Assembly (NCBI GenBank): GCA_947600065.1
Contig: CANQFZ010000001.1
Span: forward strand, 62,001-126,000
Direction of reading: 5' to 3'
DNA: 64,000 bases
Source: an uncultured Clostridia bacterium
GTDB taxonomy: Bacteria > Bacillota > Clostridia > Oscillospirales > Ruminococcaceae
Positions 45,121-53,821 of the stretch are shown in pieces. Positions within the stretch are counted from its first letter, which is position 1, and every line of letters starts with the position of its first letter. A program made the translations under genes and the position numbers. Under the pieces are notes generated by a model, which did no database searches, was not told the DNA's origin, and saw nothing but the letters and a program-made list of their open reading frames with translations.

Positions 45121-45471
45121 CTACCGGTCGCAAATCTCGTTTAAATGTATCTTGGTGTGACACGACTGGCACAAGCTCATTAAGTTTTCAAAGTCATTCG
45201 TGCCGCCCTGAGAAACAGGCTTCTTGTGGTGTACTTCTTCAACAGGCGTCAGCCGTCCTTCTTTCAGACACATTTCGCACAGCGGGTGCAGCGCGACATA
45301 TCTCGCCCGAATAATTCTCCATTCACGACCATAGCGCTTATTGACATCAGGACTGCGTTCGAGCCGATTGTAATTATCGCGTGCAATTTTCGTATGTGCA
45401 TTGCAATATTCTCCGCACGTAAGGTTCGGACACCCCGGAAACTTGCACGCTCTTTTCGGTTTCCTCGGCAC
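45121..45471 (-). CDS. HNH endonuclease
   Basis: 116 residues with CKFPGCPNLTC-like zinc positions and the HNH core CEMCLKEGRLTPVEEVHHKKPVSQGG (in part), then NLMSLCQSCHTKIH. HNH proteins next to terS often work with terminase in DNA cleavage at packaging. Start is GTG 45471. A 112-bp gap to terS holds nothing else. Confidence 0.85.
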   Translation of the reverse strand: MPRKPKRACKFPGCPNLTCGEYCNAHTKIARDNYNRLERSPDVNKRYGREWRIIRARYVALHPLCEMCLKEGRLTPVEEVHHKKPVSQGGTNDFENLMSLCQSCHTKIHLNEICDR

Positions 45472-45513
45472 AATAACCGCTCCTTTTTAAATCATTTTTC
45501 ATTTTATAGGATA

Positions 45514-45957
45514 TCATATAGGCGTGTAGGATTGCAATAAGGTTTTGTAGGTTCTTTGAAAATCCTGCAGCGCATAGCCGTGAAGTTCTCTTGTGTACTG
45601 ATATGTATAATTCAGTTCAACGGAGATCGTTTCAAGGGATTTAAATTCTACATATCGTCGAAATAGAATTTCAACATATCGGGTATCTTTCAAGCCTTGT
45701 ATTTCATTTATGATTTTATGCTTTTCTTCAACGTACTTGTTAATTTCAGTGTTAATCTGCTGTTCGACTTCGATTATTTTATGAATGGTTTTAACAAACG
45801 GAGCTTCTTCAACAACGCTTGTTTTAATGTGTTCTTTTGAATAATCAATTCCTGTTGAACTTGAAGCTTTCAAACGCAAATCGGAAAGTTCCTGTATTTT
45901 CTGATTTATTATCGTATCTAAATGTTTTAAATGCTTCAGATAGTCTTTCGCTTTCAT
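45514..45957 (-). CDS. DUF1492/ArpU-like late regulator with sigma-like C-terminus
   Basis: 147 residues. A long coiled coil (about 10-100) then a helix-turn-helix-like end (DTRYVEILFRRYVEFKSLETISVELNYTYQYTRELHGYAL, in part), similar to sigma region 4 and to phage late-transcription activators of the ArpU/DUF1492 kind. Position just before HNH and terminase supports control of late genes. No site for its action is proved. Confidence 0.7.
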   Translation of the reverse strand: MKAKDYLKHLKHLDTIINQKIQELSDLRLKASSSTGIDYSKEHIKTSVVEEAPFVKTIHKIIEVEQQINTEINKYVEEKHKIINEIQGLKDTRYVEILFRRYVEFKSLETISVELNYTYQYTRELHGYALQDFQRTYKTLLQSYTPI

Positions 45958-46030
45958 AGGTATAATTTCCTTTCATTTTGAACCGCTCTAAAGTCAGATA
46001 TTCCAAAGGGTTGCAAAGAGTAATACCTGT

Positions 46031-46246
46031 TCATTGTTTCACCTCCTCTGTACAATCCTCTAAGCTCGCTATAACTACACAGCCCGACTTTTTGCCGATA
46101 AGTTCGAGCGAGTATGTCCAGCCTTTTTCCTTTGTGTACCTTGTAATAACTCCCGAAAGAGTATACACGGCGCTTAAACCCATATGCGTATGCACAACGG
46201 GCGTGCCGTCAACAATAGCCTTGTTTACCTGTTCCAAAGTCATCAT
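46031..46246 (-). CDS. Small phage protein, function unknown
   Basis: 71 residues, beta-rich (MMTLEQVNKAIVDGTPVVHTHMG; ends CTEEVKQ). The start overlaps the rusA stop. Resembles small phage proteins of unknown role with a barrel-like pattern (VYTLSGVITRYTKEKGWTYSLELIGKK, quoted in part). No functional claim is made. Confidence 0.55.
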   Translation of the reverse strand: MMTLEQVNKAIVDGTPVVHTHMGLSAVYTLSGVITRYTKEKGWTYSLELIGKKSGCVVIASLEDCTEEVKQ

Positions 46247-46644
46247 AATTCATCGATCCTTTCTATCCTCACATAAATTCCCGTTTGTTTTGCGTAAAAT
46301 TTCTCGACAATCTCGCTTGCAACAACCGCGTCGTCTTTCCAAAACCCCGCTTTTGTCATGCAGTCCTTAAGCAGTTTCTGAAGATTATCGGTGTCGGGTC
46401 TGGTTGACTTATATTCACCGTCAGCGTGCCTTTTCCCGCTCGGAAACAGCCACTTTACAGTAAGCCTTACCGACTTGTCAAACGGCGTTTTAGGCTTATT
46501 CTGCGCAAGATACGCGGTAAGTTTTTGCCGAGCGTTTTTCAGTTCGGGCGTGTCATAGAAAACGGGCTTTCCGTTTCTGACGGTCACTTTGTGTTCTTGC
46601 GCGGTAACTGTCGGCGGTATCATGGGCATAAAAAATTCTACCAT
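46243..46644 (-). CDS. rusA: RusA-family Holliday junction resolvase
   Basis: 133 residues from ATG 46644 with the RusA core: KRHADGEYKSTRPDTDNLQKLLKD, including the catalytic aspartates (RPDTDN), and GFWKDDAVVASE. It cleaves Holliday junctions in phage recombination and replication. AAAGGACAT precedes the ATG. A longer frame to 46944 runs through repeats without a ribosome site and is not used. Confidence 0.88.
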   Translation of the reverse strand: MVEFFMPMIPPTVTAQEHKVTVRNGKPVFYDTPELKNARQKLTAYLAQNKPKTPFDKSVRLTVKWLFPSGKRHADGEYKSTRPDTDNLQKLLKDCMTKAGFWKDDAVVASEIVEKFYAKQTGIYVRIERIDEL

Positions 46645-46683
46645 AGATGTCCTTTCTGCAGTGCTTGAAAAAAATCTGCAAGT

Positions 46684-46900
46684 TACCGTTAAGCGTGTAG
46701 GGGTCACCGCCGCATTTAAGCGGTGACCTACCGTACACGCGTAACGGTAGTGAGTGACACGAACTATATATAAGGGGTGACAACAATTTGTCACCACGTT
46801 TTTTAACGTGGTGTCCGAACTTTGACACGACGTATTTTTAACGTGGTGTCCAAGTTGTGACATTTTGACATTTTGACAAATGTCACGTTGTGTCACTGTC
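46684..46900. repeat. Inverted-repeat and GTGAC-motif cluster (candidate replication origin or regulatory region)
   Basis: Contains a 16-bp outer stem with one mismatch (46684-46699 with 46734-46749) and an inner 9-bp stem (46702-46710 with 46720-46728); GGTGACAA/TTGTCACC at about 46776-46795; CACCACGTT/AACGTGGTG at 46792-46813; two exact copies of TTTTTAACGTGGTGTCC (46800-46816 and 46835-46851); and nine TGACA/TGTCA motifs. No gene covers the stretch except the 3' end of the primase-helicase. Confidence 0.65.
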
Positions 46901-49069
46901 CTTTTTCCTGATAAGTTTTGTTCGGCTGTCGAGTTCATAATCAAATTTGTCCAACCATCTTCTGACTGTCCTCTCGCCTACATCAAGATACTCTGCTACT
47001 TCTTTTACCGTTGCAGGTTCTCCGCAGTTGACGTTTAAAAGGGCTTGTTCGAGCTTTTCCTTGTTGCCGTCATTCTGCTTTTTGGCTTGCTTTCTGCGCT
47101 TTTCATTCATCACCTGCCAAGAGGTAAGGTCGCCCTCGGCATTGAGGTCTTTAAGCGCTCCCGCTTCGTCAACTCGGTGTATCGGATAATCAAACCACAA
47201 ATTAAGCGCAGGAAACTTCGGAAACTCGCGCAAAGTGCCGTCTATTCGCCAAGCCGAGCGCATTGTGATTTTCCTCTCGGCTTCGGAGATTTTTGCGGTA
47301 AGCTCGGCAAATTCCGTTTCGGAAAGCGCCTTTTTCGCGTGCGACATCATTTTCTGAGAAGTAACCGTATCGTCCTGCGAATAGTCGCTGTACCCGATTT
47401 TATCAAGCGCAGACAAGCACAACTTGCATACCGCCTTGTTCTTCTCCTCTTTTATCAGGCTTTCGGAAACGTCGAGTTCAATAAGGTCGAGCAGAGCGTC
47501 GGGGTCTCTTGCGAATACGCCCGAACCGCTCGCTCTGTCCATACTGCGCTTTGCACCTTGTGCGCCTTTTGAGTGGTGATGACAGTAAATGACCGCGCAG
47601 GAAAGTTCTGTACATACCTTGTCAAACTGATTGCAGAAATTCGACATATCGCTCGCGCTGTTCTCATCACCCGTTATGACCTTGTAAATAGGGTCGATAA
47701 TGACGGCGATATACTCTTTTTTTGCCGCTCTGCAGATAAGTTTCGGCGCAAGTTTGTCCATAGGCACAGACTTTCCGCGCAGGTTCCAGATGTCGATATT
47801 CCTTATGTTCTCGGTTTTAAATCCGAGAGCGGAGTAGACATCTTTAAATCTGTGCAGACAGCTTGCGCGGTCAAGTTCAAGGTTTACATACAAGACCTTG
47901 CCCTTTGTACACTTAAATCCTAACCACTTTTCGCCCTCGGCAATTGCCGCGCACAATTCTATCAGCGCATAACTCTTTCCCGCCTTTGACGGTCCTGCGA
48001 CAAGCATTTTGTGTCCCTGCCTTAAAACTCCCTCAATAAGCGGTTCGGCAAGTTCGGGGAGATTATCCCAGACCGTTTCCATATTCTCTACTTCCGGCAG
48101 GTCGTCGTTTATTCCCTCTACCCAGTCGCTCCACTCCGAAAAACTCTTTTTGCCGATATTAGTTGCAATAAGGCACTGTTTGCTGTCCTTGCGTATAACT
48201 CCCGGCATTCTCGACAGCCGCGAGGGATTTTTGTTCTGCGTGTCTATTTTCAGTCCGTGTTTCTGACAAACGCTGTACAAAAACTCAACGCGCTTTCTGT
48301 ATTCGTCATAGCTGTCAGCGCCGATATTGACGATAGCGTGAAGCGACTTGTTGCCGCTGTAAACCAACGCTCGGGCGGGCAGTTCAAGCTTTCTTATTAT
48401 CGCGTACTGCTCCTTTACATCAAGACAGTCACTTTCGACAAGCGCATATCGGAAATCGGTAACATTTTCGTTCTTAACGCCTTTTCCGTCAAGAGGATTG
48501 AACCGTATCCACGCGCCCGCTTTGGGGTTGTAGTCGCCTAAAACTCTGCCTATATCGCCGCCGCATTTAGACAAGCGGTCAATAAGCTGACCTGCCGTTC
48601 TGTCGCAGTTTCCCTTGTTCGCGGGGATAAACTTTCCGTCTTTCTCGACGCTTGCTACTACATATCCGACATTTTCGTCGGGACTGAAAAGCGCCCTCAG
48701 ATATTCAATAAGCTGTTCGTGAGGCTCGCGTTCGGGGAAGTCGTTGCCGCCTGCCTCATAGGATATTTCATCTTCCCAGTCAAGAGCCTTGCTTTCGCCG
48801 TTAAAAAAGGTCATGCCGTTATCTTTTGCAAGTTTTATAATTGTAGCGCCCGTAACGGGATTTTCTCTGTCTGTAAAGCTGTCCCACTTCTTTTCGCATT
48901 CTCCCGCATGATAACGACCGCTGTCGCTTTTGCTCCATTCGTCCCACACGTCATAGGAATATCCCTCGTGCTTTAACGCCATACCGACATAAAGCCAAGT
49001 CTGATAGTCAAGATTTGCGGGGTCTATGTATTTTAGCGCCTCGTTTAGTTGTCCGTTATTAAAACTCAT
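46883..49069 (-). CDS. Phage primase-helicase (PriCT-2 + RepA-like ATPase)
   Basis: 728 residues. N-terminal PriCT-2-like domain (about 5-90, LNEALKYIDPANLDYQTW), an archaeo-eukaryotic-type primase region (about 110-300, GNKSLHAIVNIG and RLSRMPGVIRK), a RecA-like hexameric helicase with Walker A AGPSKAGKSYAL near 355 and Walker B YIAVIIDPIYK near 455, and a C-terminal winged-helix (KEVAEYLDVGERTVRRWLDKF). It likely unwinds and primes at the phage origin. The GTGAC-rich repeats adjoin its 3' end. Confidence 0.85.
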   Translation of the reverse strand: MSFNNGQLNEALKYIDPANLDYQTWLYVGMALKHEGYSYDVWDEWSKSDSGRYHAGECEKKWDSFTDRENPVTGATIIKLAKDNGMTFFNGESKALDWEDEISYEAGGNDFPEREPHEQLIEYLRALFSPDENVGYVVASVEKDGKFIPANKGNCDRTAGQLIDRLSKCGGDIGRVLGDYNPKAGAWIRFNPLDGKGVKNENVTDFRYALVESDCLDVKEQYAIIRKLELPARALVYSGNKSLHAIVNIGADSYDEYRKRVEFLYSVCQKHGLKIDTQNKNPSRLSRMPGVIRKDSKQCLIATNIGKKSFSEWSDWVEGINDDLPEVENMETVWDNLPELAEPLIEGVLRQGHKMLVAGPSKAGKSYALIELCAAIAEGEKWLGFKCTKGKVLYVNLELDRASCLHRFKDVYSALGFKTENIRNIDIWNLRGKSVPMDKLAPKLICRAAKKEYIAVIIDPIYKVITGDENSASDMSNFCNQFDKVCTELSCAVIYCHHHSKGAQGAKRSMDRASGSGVFARDPDALLDLIELDVSESLIKEEKNKAVCKLCLSALDKIGYSDYSQDDTVTSQKMMSHAKKALSETEFAELTAKISEAERKITMRSAWRIDGTLREFPKFPALNLWFDYPIHRVDEAGALKDLNAEGDLTSWQVMNEKRRKQAKKQNDGNKEKLEQALLNVNCGEPATVKEVAEYLDVGERTVRRWLDKFDYELDSRTKLIRKKDSDTT

Positions 49070-49081
49070 TATTCACTCTCC

Positions 49082-50305
49082 TTAAAATTTTCCTGCTGTC
49101 CAAGCTCGCGGCTCAATTACAGTCCCGTCCTCGATAATTACACTGCACTCTTCGCCCGTGCTGACTCTTGTCGCGATAGCCTGCAAGCCCTCGGCTTCGA
49201 GCCAGCTTCCGAACTCTTTAAGCGTAATATTGTCCATTTGTTCGAGCTTGTCAAGCAGTACAAATCCGCATTCGGGATTTAGTTTTCTTACGATAGCCGT
49301 CGCTATCTTAAGCTGTTCCGAACCGCTCATACAGTCCCATTTGCTGCCGTTGTAGATAAGTTCTCCGCTTTCTACCGACAAACCCTCTAACGGCATTTTC
49401 GCACCGTTTAAAAGAGCCTTGCGGGCGTTTCTTGTTGCGTTCAGTTTTTCCGTAAGCTCGTTGTACTGTTCGCGTATCTCCGCCGCCTCTGCCGCCGCTT
49501 TTTCGCGTTCGATATTTGCGCGAACTTTGTTGTTGTTCTCCTCGATTGCCGCAATGCTCTGTTCTATTTCTGCGGTGCTTTCGTCTATGAGGTCTTCGGC
49601 TGATCTCCTTGCGGTCTCAAGGTCTTTTTCAAGCCGTTTTACAAGCTCGACAGCGGAGTTGTATTCCTGCTCTATCTTAGCCAAATTCTCACGTTTGCGC
49701 TGATTTTCGCCGTTTTTGGCAAGTATGTCCTGCTGTATTTTCACAAGCTCTGACACCGACATTATTTTTTCGGGAGCATTTGCAAAGCTCGGCATTTCGA
49801 GCGCATATTTTTCCTTCCTGTCCGCAATTCTTCCGACTTCAAGGCGCTGATTATAAAGCCGCTGTTCCTCGGTTTCAAGTTTAAGCAGCTCGTCTTTAAC
49901 GCCTATTATCTTCAGCAGTATATCTGCTTTTTCCGAGGACTTTGCCGACATAAATTTCGGCAGGTCGAGCGCAAGCGTTTCTATAAATTCGTTCAGCAAC
50001 TGCTGACCGCCCTTTTTACCGCTTTTGTCCGTTACTTTAAGTTTTGAGCTGTCGCCATACCGCTCGACTATAATGCCGTTTGAAAGCTCGACTTTCAGGT
50101 GCGGGGGAATAGCCGAGCCGTCTCTTTCGGGCTTTGAGGGCTTGTATCTGTCCCCGCCCAGCGCCCACGCTATCGCGTCCAGAACGGAGGTCTTACCCTG
50201 TCCGTTCCGTCCGCCTATAACCGTTAAGCCGTTCTCCGTCGGCACAAGCACAACGGCTTTTATGCGCTTTACATTTTCAAGTTCAAGTTGATTTATTTTT
50301 ACCAT
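49082..50305 (-). CDS. RecF/SMC-like ATPase
   Basis: 407 residues with Walker A GRNGQGKTSV near 33-42, a long coiled coil (about 165-285) and a C-terminal ABC-type part CMSGSEQLKIATAI and FVLLDKLEQMD. Such a split ABC ATPase with a short coil resembles RecF/SbcC-related proteins found in phage recombination modules. It may hold or repair replicating DNA; partner unknown. Lies between the primase-helicase and another ATPase. Confidence 0.75.
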   Translation of the reverse strand: MVKINQLELENVKRIKAVVLVPTENGLTVIGGRNGQGKTSVLDAIAWALGGDRYKPSKPERDGSAIPPHLKVELSNGIIVERYGDSSKLKVTDKSGKKGGQQLLNEFIETLALDLPKFMSAKSSEKADILLKIIGVKDELLKLETEEQRLYNQRLEVGRIADRKEKYALEMPSFANAPEKIMSVSELVKIQQDILAKNGENQRKRENLAKIEQEYNSAVELVKRLEKDLETARRSAEDLIDESTAEIEQSIAAIEENNNKVRANIEREKAAAEAAEIREQYNELTEKLNATRNARKALLNGAKMPLEGLSVESGELIYNGSKWDCMSGSEQLKIATAIVRKLNPECGFVLLDKLEQMDNITLKEFGSWLEAEGLQAIATRVSTGEECSVIIEDGTVIEPRAWTAGKF

Positions 50306-50336
50306 TTTTATACTCCTTTCAGTTTAATTAGTTTAA

Positions 50337-51359
50337 TTAAAACGGATAATCCCGCATAGCCTTTACGCAGTCAAAAACCTGCTCCCAAGCGCCTATAAGC
50401 ACTCCGTTTACAAATTCTTCGGGATAGTCATTTATCGGCATATCCGCGGGGAAATAGCCTTTTTGAGATACTACGTTTCTTATCTCCGCTTCGTCAACGC
50501 CGTTTTCTGTCATAAGGTCGCTTAAAGCCCTCGGAAGAGAACCGCTAAGCTCGTTATTTTCCTGCTCTGCGGGCGTTTCGACAACTTCTTCTGTTTTCGC
50601 CGTTTCAGCGATATCTGAGGTCGGCTCTGCTGTTTCCTGTTCAAATATATGCCGTATCTGTCCGTATTCCATAGGTATCTCTTCGGGAAGGCCATAGCGG
50701 TTTTTCGCGTCCCAGCAGGGGTGATGTGAGGTGAACATAACGCGCCTGCCGCCCTGAGCCTTGTGCTTTTTTCCGTCTTTGTCGGCGGCTACCGAGAGCG
50801 TTTTATAGTTCGCAAACAGCACCATATCCGCCCATTCCTTTACAAGAGGGGAAATTGCACTGCCCGTTTTCTGACCAAGTTTCATTTCATAGCGGTCATA
50901 ACTGCCGAGTTCGTCGGGCTGTTCAAACTTTCTTATGCAGGCGTGAGCAGTCAGGACAACATTTATCCCCGCGCTTATTACGTCAGTCAGTTTGTTCAAA
51001 AACTTTCCGAAGTCCTCTTTTTCATAAACATAGCCTTTGCCGTATCCGAAATCTTCAATGCCCTTTTTGCCGTTGCGTTCGCACAAGTCCTTGATACAAA
51101 GCGTTTCAGCCCAGTCAACGGTATCTATGACAAGCGTCTTGCAGGGTTTGTTCTTTATAACAAAGTCTATCTGCTCGTTAAGGAACGCCCACGAGGACGG
51201 CTTGTCCATTCTTGCCACGTCAAGCTCCTTTGTACTGCCCTCGGTGTCGATAAAAAGAGGTTCGGGGAACTGCGCGGCGAGCGTCGATTTTCCTATGCCC
51301 TCGGGACCGTAGATAACTACCTTTTTCGCTGATACGATTTTACCTTTTGTTATGTTCAT
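50337..51359 (-). CDS. AAA_24-type phage ATPase (RecA/Sak4-like)
   Basis: 340 residues with Walker A YGPEGIGKSTLA near 18-29 and a Walker B strand TLVIDTVDW near 98. The C-terminal third is acidic (EQETAEPTSDIAETAKTEEVVE) and likely binds partners. The family is a single-strand annealing/recombination ATPase in phages. With DUF669 and the DEAD helicase it forms a recombination set. Confidence 0.78.
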   Translation of the reverse strand: MNITKGKIVSAKKVVIYGPEGIGKSTLAAQFPEPLFIDTEGSTKELDVARMDKPSSWAFLNEQIDFVIKNKPCKTLVIDTVDWAETLCIKDLCERNGKKGIEDFGYGKGYVYEKEDFGKFLNKLTDVISAGINVVLTAHACIRKFEQPDELGSYDRYEMKLGQKTGSAISPLVKEWADMVLFANYKTLSVAADKDGKKHKAQGGRRVMFTSHHPCWDAKNRYGLPEEIPMEYGQIRHIFEQETAEPTSDIAETAKTEEVVETPAEQENNELSGSLPRALSDLMTENGVDEAEIRNVVSQKGYFPADMPINDYPEEFVNGVLIGAWEQVFDCVKAMRDYPF

Positions 51360-51375
51360 TTTTCATGCTCCTTTA

Positions 51376-52959
51376 TTATGTTGTAGGTTTATATTCGGCA
51401 GGGTTAATTGAGTACGGCACCCGCCAGCCGTTCGCGGCAATTCTCGTGATAAGATTTGACGCCGCTTCAAACGACCATTCTCCCACACGCTTAAAGCCTT
51501 TGTTTTCGAGCAGTCTTATCTGTTTCGGCGTTGAAAGTCCCTCTTGACGGCGCTTATACAGCCTGTTGAGCAAGAGCGCGGCTTTTCCCGCATTTTCAAG
51601 CTCGTCCGTAAATATCCCGCATTTTTCGAGAGCCTCGCGCTGTTTATCGGTAGGCGGCATCATCTCCCAGCCGAACGACGGAACATACCCCGAAAGGTCT
51701 GCCGCGCCTATCGACATTTCAAACTGAAGCGGATCTACGAGAGCGCGTTTTCTCTTGCGCATTTGCATAAGCTCATTTGCAAGCGCCCTCTCGCGCTGTT
51801 GTACAACGTCCTCGGCGGCTTGTTTTTCGGCTGTTTCTATGTCGATAGCCGCTCCTGCCTTTTCGAGGTTCTCCGTCATTTTTTCGGCAACTTCCGCGCT
51901 TTCGCAGATAAGGTGTGCAGGTCTGCAAAGTTCGTGCCGCTGAGTATGCCACAAGAAATCCAGCAACAGGAGATACTCCTTGTTCGGAGCGAGCCTTGTT
52001 CCGCGTCCTACCATTTGACAATAAAGCGAGCGGACTTTTGTCGGTCTGAGTACTACTACACAGTCAACGCTCGGACAGTCCCAACCCTCTGTAAGGAGCA
52101 TTGAATTACACAATACATTATATTTTCCGCTTTCAAAATCCGAAAGTATCTCGGCTCTGTCCTCGGAATTGCCGTTTATCTCGGCAGGTCTGAAACCGCG
52201 CTCCGCAAGAATGTCCCTGAACTTTTGCGAGGTTTTTATAAGCGGCAGGAAAACTACGGTCTTGCGGTCTAAGCATACGTTCTTCATCTCGTCGGCAATT
52301 CTGTAAAGATACGGGCCAAGAGCCGTGTCAATGTCGCTTGCTTTATAATCTCCCGCCTGCGTCGAAACGCCCGTCATATCAAGTTTAAGCGGTATTGTGA
52401 GCGCTTTTATCGGCGACAGATACCCCTCGCGTATAGCCGCAGGGAGAGAGTATTCATATGCAAGCGAATTGAAAACCGAGCCTAAGTTTTTCATATCTCC
52501 TCTGTCAGGAGTAGCCGTAACGCCTAAAATCTTTGCTTTGCTGAAATGCCGCAGTATTTTCTGATAGCTTTCGCTTATTGCATGGTGAGCCTCGTCAATA
52601 ATTATCGTCCCGAAATAGTCGGCAGGGAAACGGTTCAAACGGCTGTCGCGCATAAGCGTCTGAACACTGCCTACAACAATTCTTTCCCACGAGTTAAGGC
52701 AGGTCTCGTCAGCCTTTTCTACCGCGCAGGAAAGCCCGCAGGACGACAGTATCTTTGCTGCAGCTTGCTGTAAAAGCTCGCCCCTGTGCGCAAGGATAAG
52801 CACTCTCTCGCCTTTTCTTACACATTCTTCCGAGACCTTAGCGAATACTATCGTCTTTCCTGTCCCCGTGGGCAGCACGAGCAAGGTGCTTTTGTTGCCT
52901 TGCTCCCACTGCTCAAAAACAGCTTGTTTTGCTTTAAGCTGATAAGGTCTGAGTTCCAT
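51376..52959 (-). CDS. DEAD/DEAH-box helicase
   Basis: 527 residues of superfamily 2: LPTGTGKTIVFAK near 27-39, IIIDEAHHA near 133, VTATPDRGD and GRGTRLAPNK motifs. Typical of phage-encoded type-III-restriction-like helicases in replication modules. It would unwind recombination or replication intermediates. GGGGAGGA precedes the ATG. Confidence 0.9.
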   Translation of the reverse strand: MELRPYQLKAKQAVFEQWEQGNKSTLLVLPTGTGKTIVFAKVSEECVRKGERVLILAHRGELLQQAAAKILSSCGLSCAVEKADETCLNSWERIVVGSVQTLMRDSRLNRFPADYFGTIIIDEAHHAISESYQKILRHFSKAKILGVTATPDRGDMKNLGSVFNSLAYEYSLPAAIREGYLSPIKALTIPLKLDMTGVSTQAGDYKASDIDTALGPYLYRIADEMKNVCLDRKTVVFLPLIKTSQKFRDILAERGFRPAEINGNSEDRAEILSDFESGKYNVLCNSMLLTEGWDCPSVDCVVVLRPTKVRSLYCQMVGRGTRLAPNKEYLLLLDFLWHTQRHELCRPAHLICESAEVAEKMTENLEKAGAAIDIETAEKQAAEDVVQQRERALANELMQMRKRKRALVDPLQFEMSIGAADLSGYVPSFGWEMMPPTDKQREALEKCGIFTDELENAGKAALLLNRLYKRRQEGLSTPKQIRLLENKGFKRVGEWSFEAASNLITRIAANGWRVPYSINPAEYKPTT

Positions 52960-52970
52960 AGTTCCTCCCC

Positions 52971-53450
52971 TTAAAACTTACCGGGAGTGAAAACCCCGCC
53001 GAAGTTTCCCGAACTCGTCTGTTGTGCTGAATTATTCGGCTCGTAGAACTTCTTCACTTCGTTCGACTGCATTTTCTCACCCGCATTGTTTGTCCATTCG
53101 CGGATACCTATTTTACATCTGCCCGTTGCTCCGATAACTTTGCTCCAGTTCATTCGCAGAGGCTCGCCGTGTTTTTTCTGACCTATGCCGATAAAGAACG
53201 CTGAGATAAGTCCCTCGCATTTGGTGTGCAAAAAGAGGTTGTGCTTTATGTAAGCCTTACCGCTCGTGCTGTTTATCTCAAGCGTTATGATCGCCTTGTT
53301 GCAGGGAGGGAGCTTTGCGCTTCCCTCGTGACGGGCGCGTTCAAATCCCGTTACCTTAAAATTGTAGTCGCCTTCGGGAAGAAGGATAAAATCACTTTCG
53401 TGAGATATCTCGTCGTCCCAATCCAATTCTTTTTCAATAAATTCTGCCAT
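52971..53450 (-). CDS. DUF669 protein, probable single-stranded-DNA-binding role
   Basis: 159 residues: an OB-like beta pattern (EGDYNFKVTGFERA, KAIITLEINS, RCKIGIREW) and a flexible Gly/Gln/Ser tail ending FGGVFTPGKF. The acidic/aromatic tail and its place beside the AAA_24 ATPase match the DUF669 family, thought to be an SSB-like partner of annealing proteins. TAGGAGGAT precedes the ATG. Confidence 0.75.
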   Translation of the reverse strand: MAEFIEKELDWDDEISHESDFILLPEGDYNFKVTGFERARHEGSAKLPPCNKAIITLEINSTSGKAYIKHNLFLHTKCEGLISAFFIGIGQKKHGEPLRMNWSKVIGATGRCKIGIREWTNNAGEKMQSNEVKKFYEPNNSAQQTSSGNFGGVFTPGKF

Positions 53451-53531
53451 TGTAAAATCCTCCTAAAATATTATTTTTTTGTTATATTTGTCCGACCGAA
53501 AAAGCCGGTACATGTTTTGTTAAATATTGCC

Positions 53532-53810
53532 TTACGCGTTTTCCTGCCGAATGTTTTTGTTCAGAACATCGGCTAAATAGTCGGGGTAGTCAAGCATTGC
53601 GCCGTAATCAAGCGTTGACGATCCGCTGTAAATCGGCTTCGGAATGCCCAGCTTTTTCCGCTCGTTAAGTGATATGCACTCCTTTGGCGCAATCTTTCTT
53701 TTAAGCCGTTTTTCGTACTGCTTTGCAACATATTTGCCGTATGACAAGCCCTCTGCCGTTGCCTTTCTGACAATGATGTTGATGTACATGTTTTTGTTTG
53801 TTATTTTCAT
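53532..53810 (-). CDS. Small phage protein, function unknown
   Basis: 92 residues, basic N-terminal half (KATAEGLSYGKYVAKQYEKRLKRK) and a Tyr/Asp-rich C-terminal half. No motif recognised. It lies between the PAPS-reductase-like gene and the DUF669 gene, and an ORF in another frame (66 aa) is a shadow. Could be a partner for the reductase-like enzyme, by position only. Confidence 0.55.
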   Translation of the reverse strand: MKITNKNMYINIIVRKATAEGLSYGKYVAKQYEKRLKRKIAPKECISLNERKKLGIPKPIYSGSSTLDYGAMLDYPDYLADVLNKNIRQENA

Positions 53811-53821
53811 TTAATTTTCAC

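Noticed and set aside
46645..46944. N-terminal extension of rusA in the longest frame
   Set aside because: It covers the GTGAC repeat cluster, has no ribosome site, and the RusA family start matches ATG 46644 after AAAGGACAT.
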